Assembly (NCBI GenBank): GCA_002401945.1
Contig: NVUP01000032.1
Span: 15,935-22,217, forward strand
Reading direction: 5' to 3'
DNA: 6,283 nt
Origin: Paracoccaceae bacterium
GTDB lineage: Bacteria; Pseudomonadota; Alphaproteobacteria; Rhodobacterales; Rhodobacteraceae
The notes under the pieces: generated by a model
The model's input: only the letters and a program-made list of their open reading frames with translations
What the model was told of the DNA's origin: nothing
Databases searched by the model: none
Position numbers and translations under genes: made by a program
Part shown: piece by piece, positions 1-5,755 of the stretch
Layout: each line of letters starts with the position of its first letter
Numbering within the stretch: the stretch's first letter is position 1

Positions 1-1
1 G

Positions 2-307
2 GTTGTCGCAGGCGGATTTGTTCATGTGGCGGGCACTGTGGGGCAGGGCGACGATGTCGTCGAGCAGTGCCGCTCGGCGCTGGAGATCATTGGCAAGGCC
101 CTGGCTGAGGCTGGCAGTAATTTTGCGCGGGTGGTGCGAGTAAACTATTATCTGCCCGACCGCAGTGAGTTCTCAGCTTGCTGGCCATTGCTGGCCGAGA
201 CCTTCGGCGACAACCCGCCCGCGGCGACGATGATCGAATGTGGGTTGATCGACGCAAAATACCGAATTGAAATTGAAGTGACGGCGCTTGCCCCGGCCAA
301 TACGTAG
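2..307 (+). CDS. RidA/YjgF/Rid-family protein, 5' end cut by the window
   Basis: The open frame runs in from the left edge (first readable residues VVAGGFVHVAGTVGQG) and ends at TAG 305-307, giving 101 visible residues of a family usually about 110-140 long. A GTG at 26 is internal to the domain and is not the likely start. The Rid fold is recognisable from the VHVAGTVGQG strand, the helix around EQCRSALEIIGKALAEAGSNF, the RVNYYLPDRSEF stretch and the C-terminal KYRIEIEVTAL strand. RidA proteins are trimeric enzymes that hydrolyse reactive enamine/imine intermediates. In true RidA a conserved Arg lies in a PAR motif before this last strand; here the stretch reads PPAATMIECG, so that Arg is absent. 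This resembles the YjgH-like Rid subgroups, whose reaction is not well defined. Family assignment is firm, substrate unknown. It is separated by 137 bp from the next gene and is probably not in its operon. Confidence 0.9.
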   Translation, partial: VVAGGFVHVAGTVGQGDDVVEQCRSALEIIGKALAEAGSNFARVVRVNYYLPDRSEFSACWPLLAETFGDNPPAATMIECGLIDAKYRIEIEVTALAPANT

Positions 308-444
308 CTAATTTTATAGTTTGAGGCCCTTAAGACGCGGGAAATCGCGCACATCTGTTGCTTTGTGCTGGATTGGAGCGGGTGCAGCATCTGGACCTCG
401 GATGCAAACTGCGTCATATCAGAAGTGAATTTGCGGAGACACCC

Positions 445-831
445 ATGGGAATTCTGAACACTCTTTTGCGCGCCGTCACCTGGTGGAACGGTCAGACGCT
501 GAACACTCAGATCTTTACTGCCCGCAAGGGTATCAAAGTTGGCGAAGATGATCAGGGCAATGTGTACTATCACAATGCTGATGACAGCAAACGCTGGGTG
601 ATTTTCAACGGCGAGATGGAGGCCACGCGGATCAACGTTGACTGGCACGGCTGGCTGCACCGCACCTATGACGAGCTGCCCACAGAGCGACCGCTGGTGC
701 ACAAAGACTGGGAGAAGCCGCATCAGGAGAACCTGACCGGCAGCGCACTGGCCTATGCACCTGCAGGCTCGATTCGCCGCGCTGCTGAACCGGCCACGCG
801 CCGCGATTATGAGGCATGGACCCCGGAGTGA
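445..831 (+). CDS. NADH:ubiquinone oxidoreductase accessory subunit, NDUFA12 (B17.2) family
   Basis: A 128-residue protein, the usual size for bacterial NDUFA12. The signature is clear: [30 protein letters not shown] at about residues 51-80, matching the family pattern RWVxYxGxxEAS...WHxWLH. The N-terminal [17 protein letters not shown] and the basic C-terminus also fit. In mitochondria and in Paracoccus this protein is a supernumerary subunit at the peripheral arm of complex I, made in alphaproteobacteria but absent from E. coli; the mitochondrial paralogue NDUFAF2 is an assembly factor. The ATG at 445 is chosen because GGAG at 435-438 lies 6 nt upstream and the protein then starts [16 protein letters not shown]. 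The frame is open further upstream to a TTG at 358, but that extension has no family resemblance. mlaD follows after 26 bp, so the two are probably co-transcribed. Confidence 0.93.
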   Translation: MGILNTLLRAVTWWNGQTLNTQIFTARKGIKVGEDDQGNVYYHNADDSKRWVIFNGEMEATRINVDWHGWLHRTYDELPTERPLVHKDWEKPHQENLTGSALAYAPAGSIRRAAEPATRRDYEAWTPE

Positions 832-857
832 TCCGGGACCAGTAGAGGCGCATCGCA

Positions 858-1310
858 ATGTCCCAAAATATTACCGAAGTTCTGGTCGGCGGCGTCGTTC
901 TTGCGGCTGCAGTCAGTTTTGCAGTTTTTGCGGGGCAGGCGACGGGCCTGTCAAGCGGCGGTGCGGATTACCAGCTTAACGCCTCGTTCCGATCCATCGA
1001 AGGGGTCGGCGTTGGCACCGATGTGCGGTTGGCCGGGGTCAAGATCGGCACCGTCACCGAAATCACACTGAACCCGCAGACTTTTCGGGCCGACACCAAC
1101 TTTTCTGTTTTGAAGACCATCGAAATTCCCGATGACAGTGCTGTGGTGGTCTCCTCCGAGGGATTGCTGGGCGGTAATTTTGTCGAGATCATGCCCGGTG
1201 GCTCGCCGTTCAATTTTGAACCGGGTGACGAGATTGAGGACACCCAAGGCGCTGTCAGCCTGATCACATTGCTGCTGAAATTCGTATCCGGCAGTGGGGA
1301 TGATTCGTGA
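858..1310 (+). CDS. mlaD: MlaD: outer membrane lipid asymmetry maintenance protein (MCE domain)
   Basis: A 150-residue protein with an N-terminal membrane anchor (about residues 6-30, TEVLVGGVVLAAAVSFAVFAG) followed by one MCE domain (about 37-120). The domain shows FRSIEGVGVGTDVRLAGVKIGTVTEITL and the later SSEGLLGGNFVEIMPGG motif, both hallmarks of MlaD. In the Mla system MlaD forms a hexameric ring on the inner membrane complex MlaFEDB and takes part in phospholipid trafficking between the membranes. No mlaE, mlaF or mlaB is in the window, so the partners must be encoded elsewhere; dispersed mla genes are plausible in this order. AGAGG at 844-848 precedes the ATG by 9 nt. Its TGA (1308-1310) overlaps the GTG start of the next gene, which suggests translational coupling. 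Confidence 0.93.
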   Translation: MSQNITEVLVGGVVLAAAVSFAVFAGQATGLSSGGADYQLNASFRSIEGVGVGTDVRLAGVKIGTVTEITLNPQTFRADTNFSVLKTIEIPDDSAVVVSSEGLLGGNFVEIMPGGSPFNFEPGDEIEDTQGAVSLITLLLKFVSGSGDDS

Positions 1311-1675
1311 AGCCAACTCTAGCCTTGGTTGCACTGTTGGCGCTGGGGCTGGGGTCAACTGGCTGGACGCAGGAGCGGGCGGTATCGGGCAGTGGAGCGG
1401 TGTTGCGTGGGCTGGACAAGGTCAATGGGCGCACGTTGGATGCCGAGCTGCCTATTGGCGGCAGTGCTGAACTGTTTGGCCTATTGGTGACGCTGGCAGA
1501 TTGCCGTTATCCGGCAGACAACCCTACCGGAGATGCCTTTGCGTTTCTGACCATACGCAACTCGGACAGTGGTGTGGTGTATTTTGACGGCTGGATGATT
1601 GCGTCTAGCCCGGCGCTGAGTGCGCTGGATCACAGCCGCTACGACGTCTGGGTGCTGCGCTGTAACAATTCCTGA
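1307..1675 (+). CDS. DUF2155 domain-containing exported protein
   Basis: A 122-residue protein with a signal-peptide-like start (residues 1 to about 22, MKPTLALVALLALGLGSTGW), so it is probably periplasmic. The mature part matches the alphaproteobacterial DUF2155 family: AVLRGLDKVNGRTLDAELPIG, then LADCRYPADNPTGDAFAFLTI, FDGWMIASSPALSALDHSRYDVWVLRC. Two cysteines, at about 66 and 119, could form a disulfide in the periplasm (inference). No function is established for the family. The start is GTG at 1307, inside the mlaD stop (GTGA overlap), with GGGGA at 1296-1300 as ribosome binding site 6 nt away. Tight coupling to mlaD hints at a cell-envelope role, but that is inference. Its last 37 bp overlap the 3' end of aat on the other strand. 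Confidence 0.9.
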   Translation: MKPTLALVALLALGLGSTGWTQERAVSGSGAVLRGLDKVNGRTLDAELPIGGSAELFGLLVTLADCRYPADNPTGDAFAFLTIRNSDSGVVYFDGWMIASSPALSALDHSRYDVWVLRCNNS

Positions 1676-2271
1676 GCCGAAGACACCGCCGGGGTGGTGA
1701 AGTCTGCAGTCCCTTGAACTGCGACATGTAGCCGCGCCTGATAAGCCGCACGACTGATTTCTTGTCCACCCAGAGAGGCCAAATGGGGGGTGAGGAATTG
1801 GGTGTCACAGAGAACAAACCCTGCCTGATTAAGGCGATCCACCAGATGGGCCAGAGCAATCTTTGACGCGTCGGTGCGGCGCGAAAACATGCTCTCACCA
1901 AAAAACGCGGCGCCAATGGTCACGCCGTACACCCCACCACTCAGATCTCCATCTTGCCAGATCTCCAGAGAATGGGCCCGGCCCATCTGGTGCAATTCAA
2001 TATATCGGTCGCGGATTTCATCGTTGATCCAGGTTTCGGTGCGGTCGGCGCAGCTTGCGACCACTGCGGGGAAATCACGGTTCACTGTCACCTCATAACC
2101 ACCACGGCGGATTCGGCGTGCCAGCGAGTGTGAGATGTGAAACCGATCCAATGGCAGAATGCCGCGGCGCTTGGGATCAACCCAGAAAATTTCGGGATCA
2201 TCGCGATGTTCCGCCATGGGAAACACCCCGGCGGAATAAGCACGCAACAGCAGTTCTGCCGACAGCGTCAT
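1639..2271 (-). CDS. aat: Leucyl/phenylalanyl-tRNA--protein transferase
   Basis: A 210-residue cytoplasmic enzyme that transfers Leu or Phe from aminoacyl-tRNA to proteins carrying N-terminal Arg or Lys, marking them for the ClpS/ClpAP N-degron pathway. Family motifs appear in order: LLLRAYSAGVFPMAE (about 7-21), FWVDPKRRGILPLDRFHISHSL (29-50), AHSLEIWQDGDLSGGVYGVTIGAAFFGESMFSR (about 98-130), DASKIALAHLV and CDTQFLTPHLASLGG (about 155-170). The length is normal for the shorter alphaproteobacterial form. The ATG at 2271 begins just before the conserved N-terminal motif; the upstream AGGCC-type ribosome binding site is weak. It is 57 bp downstream of accC and is probably the third gene of that operon. 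No intrinsic terminator is visible after its stop because the convergent DUF2155 gene overlaps it. Confidence 0.95.
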   Translation of the reverse strand: MTLSAELLLRAYSAGVFPMAEHRDDPEIFWVDPKRRGILPLDRFHISHSLARRIRRGGYEVTVNRDFPAVVASCADRTETWINDEIRDRYIELHQMGRAHSLEIWQDGDLSGGVYGVTIGAAFFGESMFSRRTDASKIALAHLVDRLNQAGFVLCDTQFLTPHLASLGGQEISRAAYQARLHVAVQGTADFTTPAVSSAQELLQRSTQTS

Positions 2272-2293
2272 CGTGCTGGCCTGAATGGGAGCG

Positions 2294-2331
2294 TAGGGTG
2301 CGTGCTTGCACGCACCGCACCCATCACCCTA
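2294..2331. repeat. Palindromic element between accC and aat, overlapping the accC stop codon
   Basis: Positions 2297-2305 (GGTGCGTGC) and 2308-2316 (GCACGCACC) are perfect inverted repeats separated by TT, giving a strong hairpin of about 8 bp with a CTTG tetraloop. A second arm pair, TAGGGTG at 2294-2300 and CACCCTA at 2325-2331, encloses it, and GGGTGCG can also pair alternatively with CGCACCC (2316-2322). The accC TAG (2329-2331) lies in the outer arm. There is no T-tract on either strand, so it does not look like an intrinsic terminator. It may be an mRNA-stabilising or attenuating hairpin between accC and aat, or a copy of a dispersed intergenic palindrome. From memory, similar TAGGGTGCGTGC...GCACGCACCCTA sequences occur between roseobacter genes, but I could not search for this. 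Confidence 0.65.
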
Positions 2332-3678
2332 GCTGGCCATATTGTTTTCAAGCCAGCGCTCCAGCCAGTGGATATTGTACTCACCCGACTGAATGTCAGG
2401 CTCTGCCAGCAGCGCATCAAACAGCGGTATCGTAGTGTCGACGCCATCGACGATCAACTCACCCAGAGCCCGGCTCAGACGCGCCAGCGCCTCGTTGCGG
2501 TCACGACCATGCACGATCAATTTGCCAATCAGACTGTCGTAGAAGGGCGGGATCGAATAGCCGTCATACAGCGCCGAATCCATTCGCACACCCAGGCCCC
2601 CAGGGGCGTGGTACTGGCTGATCCTGCCGGGGCAGGGGGCAAAGTTGGGCAGCTTCTCGGCGTTGATCCGCACCTCAATGGCATGGCCATTGATCGTCAG
2701 ATCGTCCTGAGCAAACGACATCGGCAGGCCTGCGGCGACGCGGATCTGTTCGCGCACCAGATCGACCCCAAAGATCGCCTCGGTGACCGGGTGTTCCACC
2801 TGCAGGCGGGTGTTCATCTCGATGAAAAAGAACTCGCCGTTCTCATAGAGGAACTCGATGGTGCCAGCGCCGATATAGTCGATCTTGGCGACCGCGTCGG
2901 CGCAGAGCTTGCCAATGCGAGCCCGCTCGGAGGCGCTGATGCTGGGACCAGGGGCCTCTTCGAACACTTTCTGGTGACGCCGCTGCAGCGAGCAGTCGCG
3001 CTCGCCCAGATGCACAGCCTTGCCCTTGCCATCGCCAAACACTTGAATTTCGATGTGACGCGGCGTGGTCAGGTATTTCTCGATATAGACTTCATCATTG
3101 CCAAAGTTGGATTTGCCCTCAGCACGTGCGGTGCGAAAGGCCATTTTCATGTCGGCAGCGGTTTGCGCCACTTTCATGCCTTTGCCGCCGCCGCCAGCCG
3201 TGGCCTTGATGATCACCGGATAGCCCATCTCGGCGCCGATTTTTTGGGCCGTTTCCAGATCCGGAACGCCACCTTCGGAGCCGGGAACGCAGGGCACACC
3301 AAGTTTTTTCATGGTGTCTTTGGCGGTGATTTTGTCGCCCATGGTGCGGATGTGCTGTGCGGTGGGGCCAATGAAGGTCAGGCCGTGGTCTTCGACGATC
3401 TGCACAAAATTGGCGTTTTCGGACAGGAAACCATAACCGGGATGGATTGCCTGGGCTCCGGTGATTTCACAGGCTGAAATAATGGCTGGGATCGACAGGT
3501 AGCTGTTGATGCTGGCAGGTGGGCCGATGCAGACCGATTCATCGGCCATACGCACATGCATGGCATCGGCGTCGGCGGTAGAGTGCACCGCAACGCTGGC
3601 AATGCCCATTTCGCGCGCCGCGCGGATCACGCGCAGGGCAATTTCTCCGCGGTTGGCAATCAGGATCTTGTCAAACAT
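2329..3678 (-). CDS. accC: Acetyl-CoA carboxylase biotin carboxylase subunit
   Basis: A 449-residue protein, the same length as E. coli AccC. It carboxylates biotin on AccB using ATP and bicarbonate, the first half-reaction of acetyl-CoA carboxylase in the cytoplasm. The N-terminal domain starts FDKILIANRGEIALRVIRAA. The ATP-grasp domain shows K116, K158, the glycine-rich GGGGKGM loop at about 162-168, K237, E275 and the active-site run EMNTRLQVEHPVTE, with E287, N289 and R291. The C-terminal domain has HAIEVRINAE. All key catalytic residues I can locate are present, so it should be active. The ATG at 3678 is preceded by AGGGA (3689-3685 on the minus strand) at 6 nt spacing; this site overlaps the accB stop codon, so translation is probably coupled. 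A propionyl-CoA or pyruvate carboxylase subunit is unlikely because of the length and the adjacent accB. Confidence 0.97.
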   Translation of the reverse strand: MFDKILIANRGEIALRVIRAAREMGIASVAVHSTADADAMHVRMADESVCIGPPASINSYLSIPAIISACEITGAQAIHPGYGFLSENANFVQIVEDHGLTFIGPTAQHIRTMGDKITAKDTMKKLGVPCVPGSEGGVPDLETAQKIGAEMGYPVIIKATAGGGGKGMKVAQTAADMKMAFRTARAEGKSNFGNDEVYIEKYLTTPRHIEIQVFGDGKGKAVHLGERDCSLQRRHQKVFEEAPGPSISASERARIGKLCADAVAKIDYIGAGTIEFLYENGEFFFIEMNTRLQVEHPVTEAIFGVDLVREQIRVAAGLPMSFAQDDLTINGHAIEVRINAEKLPNFAPCPGRISQYHAPGGLGVRMDSALYDGYSIPPFYDSLIGKLIVHGRDRNEALARLSRALGELIVDGVDTTIPLFDALLAEPDIQSGEYNIHWLERWLENNMAS

Positions 3679-3687
3679 GTCAGATCC

Positions 3688-4176
3688 CTACTCGATGATG
3701 ACCAGAGGCGTTCCGAACTCGACGGCGGCGCCGTCATCGACCAGGATGCGTTTCACGGTGCCGCCTTTGGGGGCCGGGATGTGGTTCATGGTCTTCATCG
3801 CTTCGATGATCAGCAGGGTATCGCCTTCGCTGACCTTGGCCCCCACCGAGATAAAGCTCGGTGCGCCCGGTTCGGGTTGGGTATAGACGGTGCCAACCAT
3901 CGGCGAAGGGACAACACCGGGGTGGCTGGCCGGATCCTCGGAGGGCGCAGCAGCAGCGGGGGCGACAGCAGCGGCGGAAGCAACCGGGGCGACGGCAGGC
4001 GCGGCAACCTGAACGGGTGCAGGCATCATCGTAACTTGGCGGGAGACGCGCACATTCAGGCTGTCTTCCCCTCCATAATCCCGTTTGACCTGCAATTCGG
4101 TCAGATCGTTGTCGCGCAGCATTTCGGCCAATGCCTTGATAAAGGCCACGTCCGCTTCGTGAGTTTTGTTTTTCAT
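3688..4176 (-). CDS. accB: Acetyl-CoA carboxylase biotin carboxyl carrier protein
   Basis: A 162-residue BCCP. The N-terminal segment ([33 protein letters not shown]) is typical of AccB. It is followed by an Ala/Pro-rich flexible linker (about residues 47-82, many APA repeats) and a C-terminal biotinyl domain (about 85-162) with the motif EAMKTMN, in which Lys128 is the biotin attachment site. Biotinylated AccB shuttles carboxybiotin from AccC to the AccAD carboxyltransferase. The frame extends upstream to an ATG at 4275, but the ATG at 4176 is preferred: it has GAGGA (4185-4181, minus strand) just upstream and gives the normal family N-terminus. The 33 extra codons would cover probable promoter sequence. 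accC begins 9 bp after the stop, forming the conserved accBC operon. AccA and AccD are not in the window. Confidence 0.96.
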   Translation of the reverse strand: MKNKTHEADVAFIKALAEMLRDNDLTELQVKRDYGGEDSLNVRVSRQVTMMPAPVQVAAPAVAPVASAAAVAPAAAAPSEDPASHPGVVPSPMVGTVYTQPEPGAPSFISVGAKVSEGDTLLIIEAMKTMNHIPAPKGGTVKRILVDDGAAVEFGTPLVIIE

Positions 4177-4233
4177 TTGATCCTCAACCGGTTCCCAGTG
4201 GCCCGCGTGCTGCGCAGACCGGATTTTTAGGCG

Positions 4234-4253
4234 CTTATAGGGCAAGGTTGCCC
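4234..4253 (-). promoter_or_regulatory. 14-bp palindrome next to a -10-like TATAAG upstream of accB
   Basis: On the minus strand GGGCAACCTTGCCC (4253-4240) is a perfect inverted repeat, GGGCAA-CC-TTGCCC, immediately followed by TATAAG (4239-4234), which resembles a -10 hexamer. The accB start lies about 57 bp further downstream. No good -35 hexamer is visible at normal spacing. That layout would suit either an activator-dependent promoter or a repressor operator in the spacer. Promoter function and any regulator are inference; the palindrome itself is directly visible. Confidence 0.35.
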
Positions 4254-4320
4254 GCAAGGAAAGCACCCTAACCAAGCGCTAACATGGGGTGTTGGCGGCA
4301 GATTTGCAATTGCTGGCGGC

Positions 4321-4857
4321 TTACAGTGGCATGCCGGTCAGCTTGGCCACCAGTTCAGGCAGTTTACGGGCGGAGAATTTCTTTAGCAGGTGGGCACGGT
4401 GGGTCTCGATGGTGCGGTAAGACAGGTTCAGTTCCAGGCCAATTTCCTTGGCCGACAGGCCGCGGCAAGTGAGAATCGCCACATCCCGTTCGCGCGGGGT
4501 CAACGAGGCCACTGGCCGGTCGTCGGATATATCGGCAAAAGACCAGACCCCGGCCCGAAAGGGCTGGTCGGGGGTCAGTGATCGGCCCCGCACGCGACAC
4601 CAAAATAATGTACCCGAGAGCCGACGCATGATGCGCTCATCATCATAACGTCCGGCCTGCACATCTTGTTGCTGCAACCGGGTGCCGACCCGGTCAAAAT
4701 CCTCGCGGCTGGGGTACAGCTCCGCAATCTCTCGGCCAACAAAGGCCACGGGCGTGTCGCCAAAGGTCTCGGCAAATTGCAGGTTGCAGCGCCGGATAAT
4801 GCGGTGTTCCAGCTGGGCAAGCCCGATTGGGGCGTGGTCAAAGGCAATATCAGACAT
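4321..4857 (-). CDS. PAS domain / LuxR-type helix-turn-helix transcriptional regulator
   Basis: A 178-residue protein. Residues about 3-112 form a PAS-like sensor: FDHAPIGLAQLEHRIIRRCNLQFAETFG, FVGREIAELYPSREDFDRVG, GTLFWCRVRGRSL and WSFADISD follow the usual PAS order. Residues about 116-178 are a LuxR/GerE HTH: SLTPRERDVAILTCRGLSAKEIGLELNLSYRTIETHRAHLLKKF. There is no response-regulator receiver domain and no autoinducer-binding domain, so the signal is probably a small ligand, redox or heme sensed by the PAS domain; I see no specific cofactor residue. The ATG at 4857 is supported by an in-frame TAG three codons upstream (4866-4864), with only a weak AGG-type ribosome binding site. It lies between the cytochrome b gene and accB on the same strand. 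Its targets are unknown. The stop is followed by about 145 bp before accB with no convincing terminator. Confidence 0.88.
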   Translation of the reverse strand: MSDIAFDHAPIGLAQLEHRIIRRCNLQFAETFGDTPVAFVGREIAELYPSREDFDRVGTRLQQQDVQAGRYDDERIMRRLSGTLFWCRVRGRSLTPDQPFRAGVWSFADISDDRPVASLTPRERDVAILTCRGLSAKEIGLELNLSYRTIETHRAHLLKKFSARKLPELVAKLTGMPL

Positions 4858-4949
4858 GAGCGCCTATGTGGACCGGATCGCGGCTGAAAAAAAGCCCTTT
4901 TGGCCGTCTGTTGGTCAAATGATCCAAAGCTGCGTTGGCTGGTTGCGCT

Positions 4950-4981
4950 ACCCCAAGGAGAAACATGACACTCTCGGGGGT
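4950..4981. repeat. Imperfect inverted repeat after the cytochrome b reading frame
   Basis: ACCCC (4950-4954) pairs with GGGGT (4977-4981), and GAGA (4958-4961) pairs with TCTC (4972-4975), around a 10-nt loop and a small internal loop. It lies 12 bp beyond the full-length cytochrome b stop codon at 4994-4996. It could form a hairpin at the 3' end of that mRNA. It lacks a U-tract, so a terminator role is uncertain. Confidence 0.3.
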
Positions 4982-4993
4982 GCGCAGATTGGA

Positions 4994-5518
4994 TTATTCG
5001 ACCGGAATTTTCTTGCGGCCAGTGACCATGGCCCATGGCAGGTTCACTTTGGTGCGCCGGCTTTCGAAAATCACCGCCAAGATATGTGAGACCACCGACA
5101 GTTCAGCCTAGGTGACACAGAACTCGTGCAGGTCTTCGACCCAACCGGCGTTGCCGAGCAACGTTGTGGTCAGCAGATAACCGGTCAAACCAATCATCAA
5201 CAGTGTCCCAAGCAGGTTGTAAATCATCCATGCGCCAAGCGGCGTGTGGCCCCGATGAATGCGCCTGTTGCCGCTGACCATGTCGGACAGTTGGCCGGTG
5301 GCAGCGGATAGGCTGGGCCGAAAGCTGGAAAACCGTGCATACCGGCTGCCGATGAAACCCCACAGGATACGGAACAGAACCAGGCCGGTGATGCCATAGC
5401 CGATCCACAGGTGCAGTGAGGAGTGGTCACTTACCAGAGTGGCGTTTGCCGCAAACCCTAACACCAAAGACCAGTGGAAAATGCGCACCACCGGATCCCA
5501 GACTTTCACGCTTTGCAT
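4994..5518 (-). pseudogene. Cytochrome b/b6 (b561-type) membrane protein interrupted by an in-frame amber codon
   Basis: Read from ATG 5518 (AAAGGA at 5532-5527, spacing 8), the frame gives a four-helix b-type cytochrome: KVWDPVVRIFHWSLV with H15, HLWIGYGITGLVLFRILWGFIGSRYARF with H36, LGAWMIYNLLGTLLMIGLTGYLLTTT, and WVEDLHEF with H131. It then hits TAG at 5108-5110 (codon 137). With no frameshift the same frame continues for 37 codons, including SHILAVIFESRRTKVNL and AMVTGRKKIP, to TAA at 4994-4996. That is the expected family C-terminus, with H145 placed 14 residues after H131 as for paired heme ligands. Full length would be 174 residues, normal for the family. Such proteins carry heme b and pass electrons in the inner membrane, often with a c-type cytochrome; no cytochrome c gene is seen here. 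The 136-residue product would lose most of helix 4 and one heme ligand. It could be a recent pseudogene, a sequencing error or a readthrough case. Confidence 0.85.
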
Positions 5519-5670
5519 ATTGTTTGTCCTTTGAACTTGCTTGGGTGCCGAGGCCGCCAGGGCAACCGTTCAGCATCCAGGACATGTCAGAGATGAGCTG
5601 GCGTAGGGATATTGGACTTGGGTGCGAAATACTCTTGATTGGATTTAGGTTTATCTGCGGTGCCTGTTGA

Positions 5671-5708
5671 AAAATAAAAAAAGGCCGGATCCAAATGGAC
5701 CCGGCCTT
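5671..5708 (-). terminator. Intrinsic terminator of the livF-type gene
   Basis: On the minus strand AAGGCCGGGTCC (5708-5697) pairs with GGATCCGGCCTT (5692-5681) around an ATTT loop. The stem is continuous, with one G-U wobble at 5700/5689, and is followed by a T-rich tract (TTTTTTTATTTTT, 5683 side to 5671). It begins 47 bp after the livF stop. On the plus strand the opposing side has no T-tract, so it works in one direction. It should insulate the cytochrome b gene from transcription of the transporter operon. Confidence 0.93.
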
Positions 5709-5755
5709 GAACCTGTCAGCATCAGCGGGGGGCCAATGCGACAGGGAGTAATGGG

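Noticed and set aside
391..420. Possible promoter for NDUFA12 (TGGACC - 17 bp - CATATC)
   Set aside because: The -35 and especially the -10 matches are too weak to call. The 137-bp gap at 308-444 probably holds a promoter but I cannot place it.
148..858. A 236-codon minus-strand open frame opposite the RidA-family and NDUFA12 genes
   Set aside because: It spans two confidently identified plus-strand genes and the gap between them, and shows no family resemblance.
2137..3477. A 446-codon open frame on the plus strand opposite accC
   Set aside because: accC on the minus strand is certain. The plus-strand translation has no recognisable domain and arises from GC-rich codon bias of the antisense strand.
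3688..4275. Longer accB form starting at ATG 4275
   Set aside because: The 33 extra residues do not resemble AccB and no ribosome binding site was recognised for them, while ATG 4176 has GAGGA and gives the standard N-terminus.
4258..4290. CACCC...GGGTG inverted repeat after the PAS-LuxR stop
   Set aside because: Short stem of 5-6 bp with a loop of about 18 nt and no T-tract, so no convincing terminator.
4885..4903. Possible terminator CCAAAAGGGCTTTTTTT on the minus strand upstream of the PAS-LuxR gene
   Set aside because: The only stem is A/T-rich with 4-5 pairs and a tiny loop, too weak for an intrinsic terminator.
4965..5111. Small plus-strand ORF of 48 codons (ATG at 4965) preceded by AAGGAG
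   Set aside because: The ribosome binding site is good by eye, but the ORF lies antisense to the cytochrome b 3' end, whose minus-strand translation has clear family conservation. The peptide has no recognisable features. Chance is the simplest explanation.
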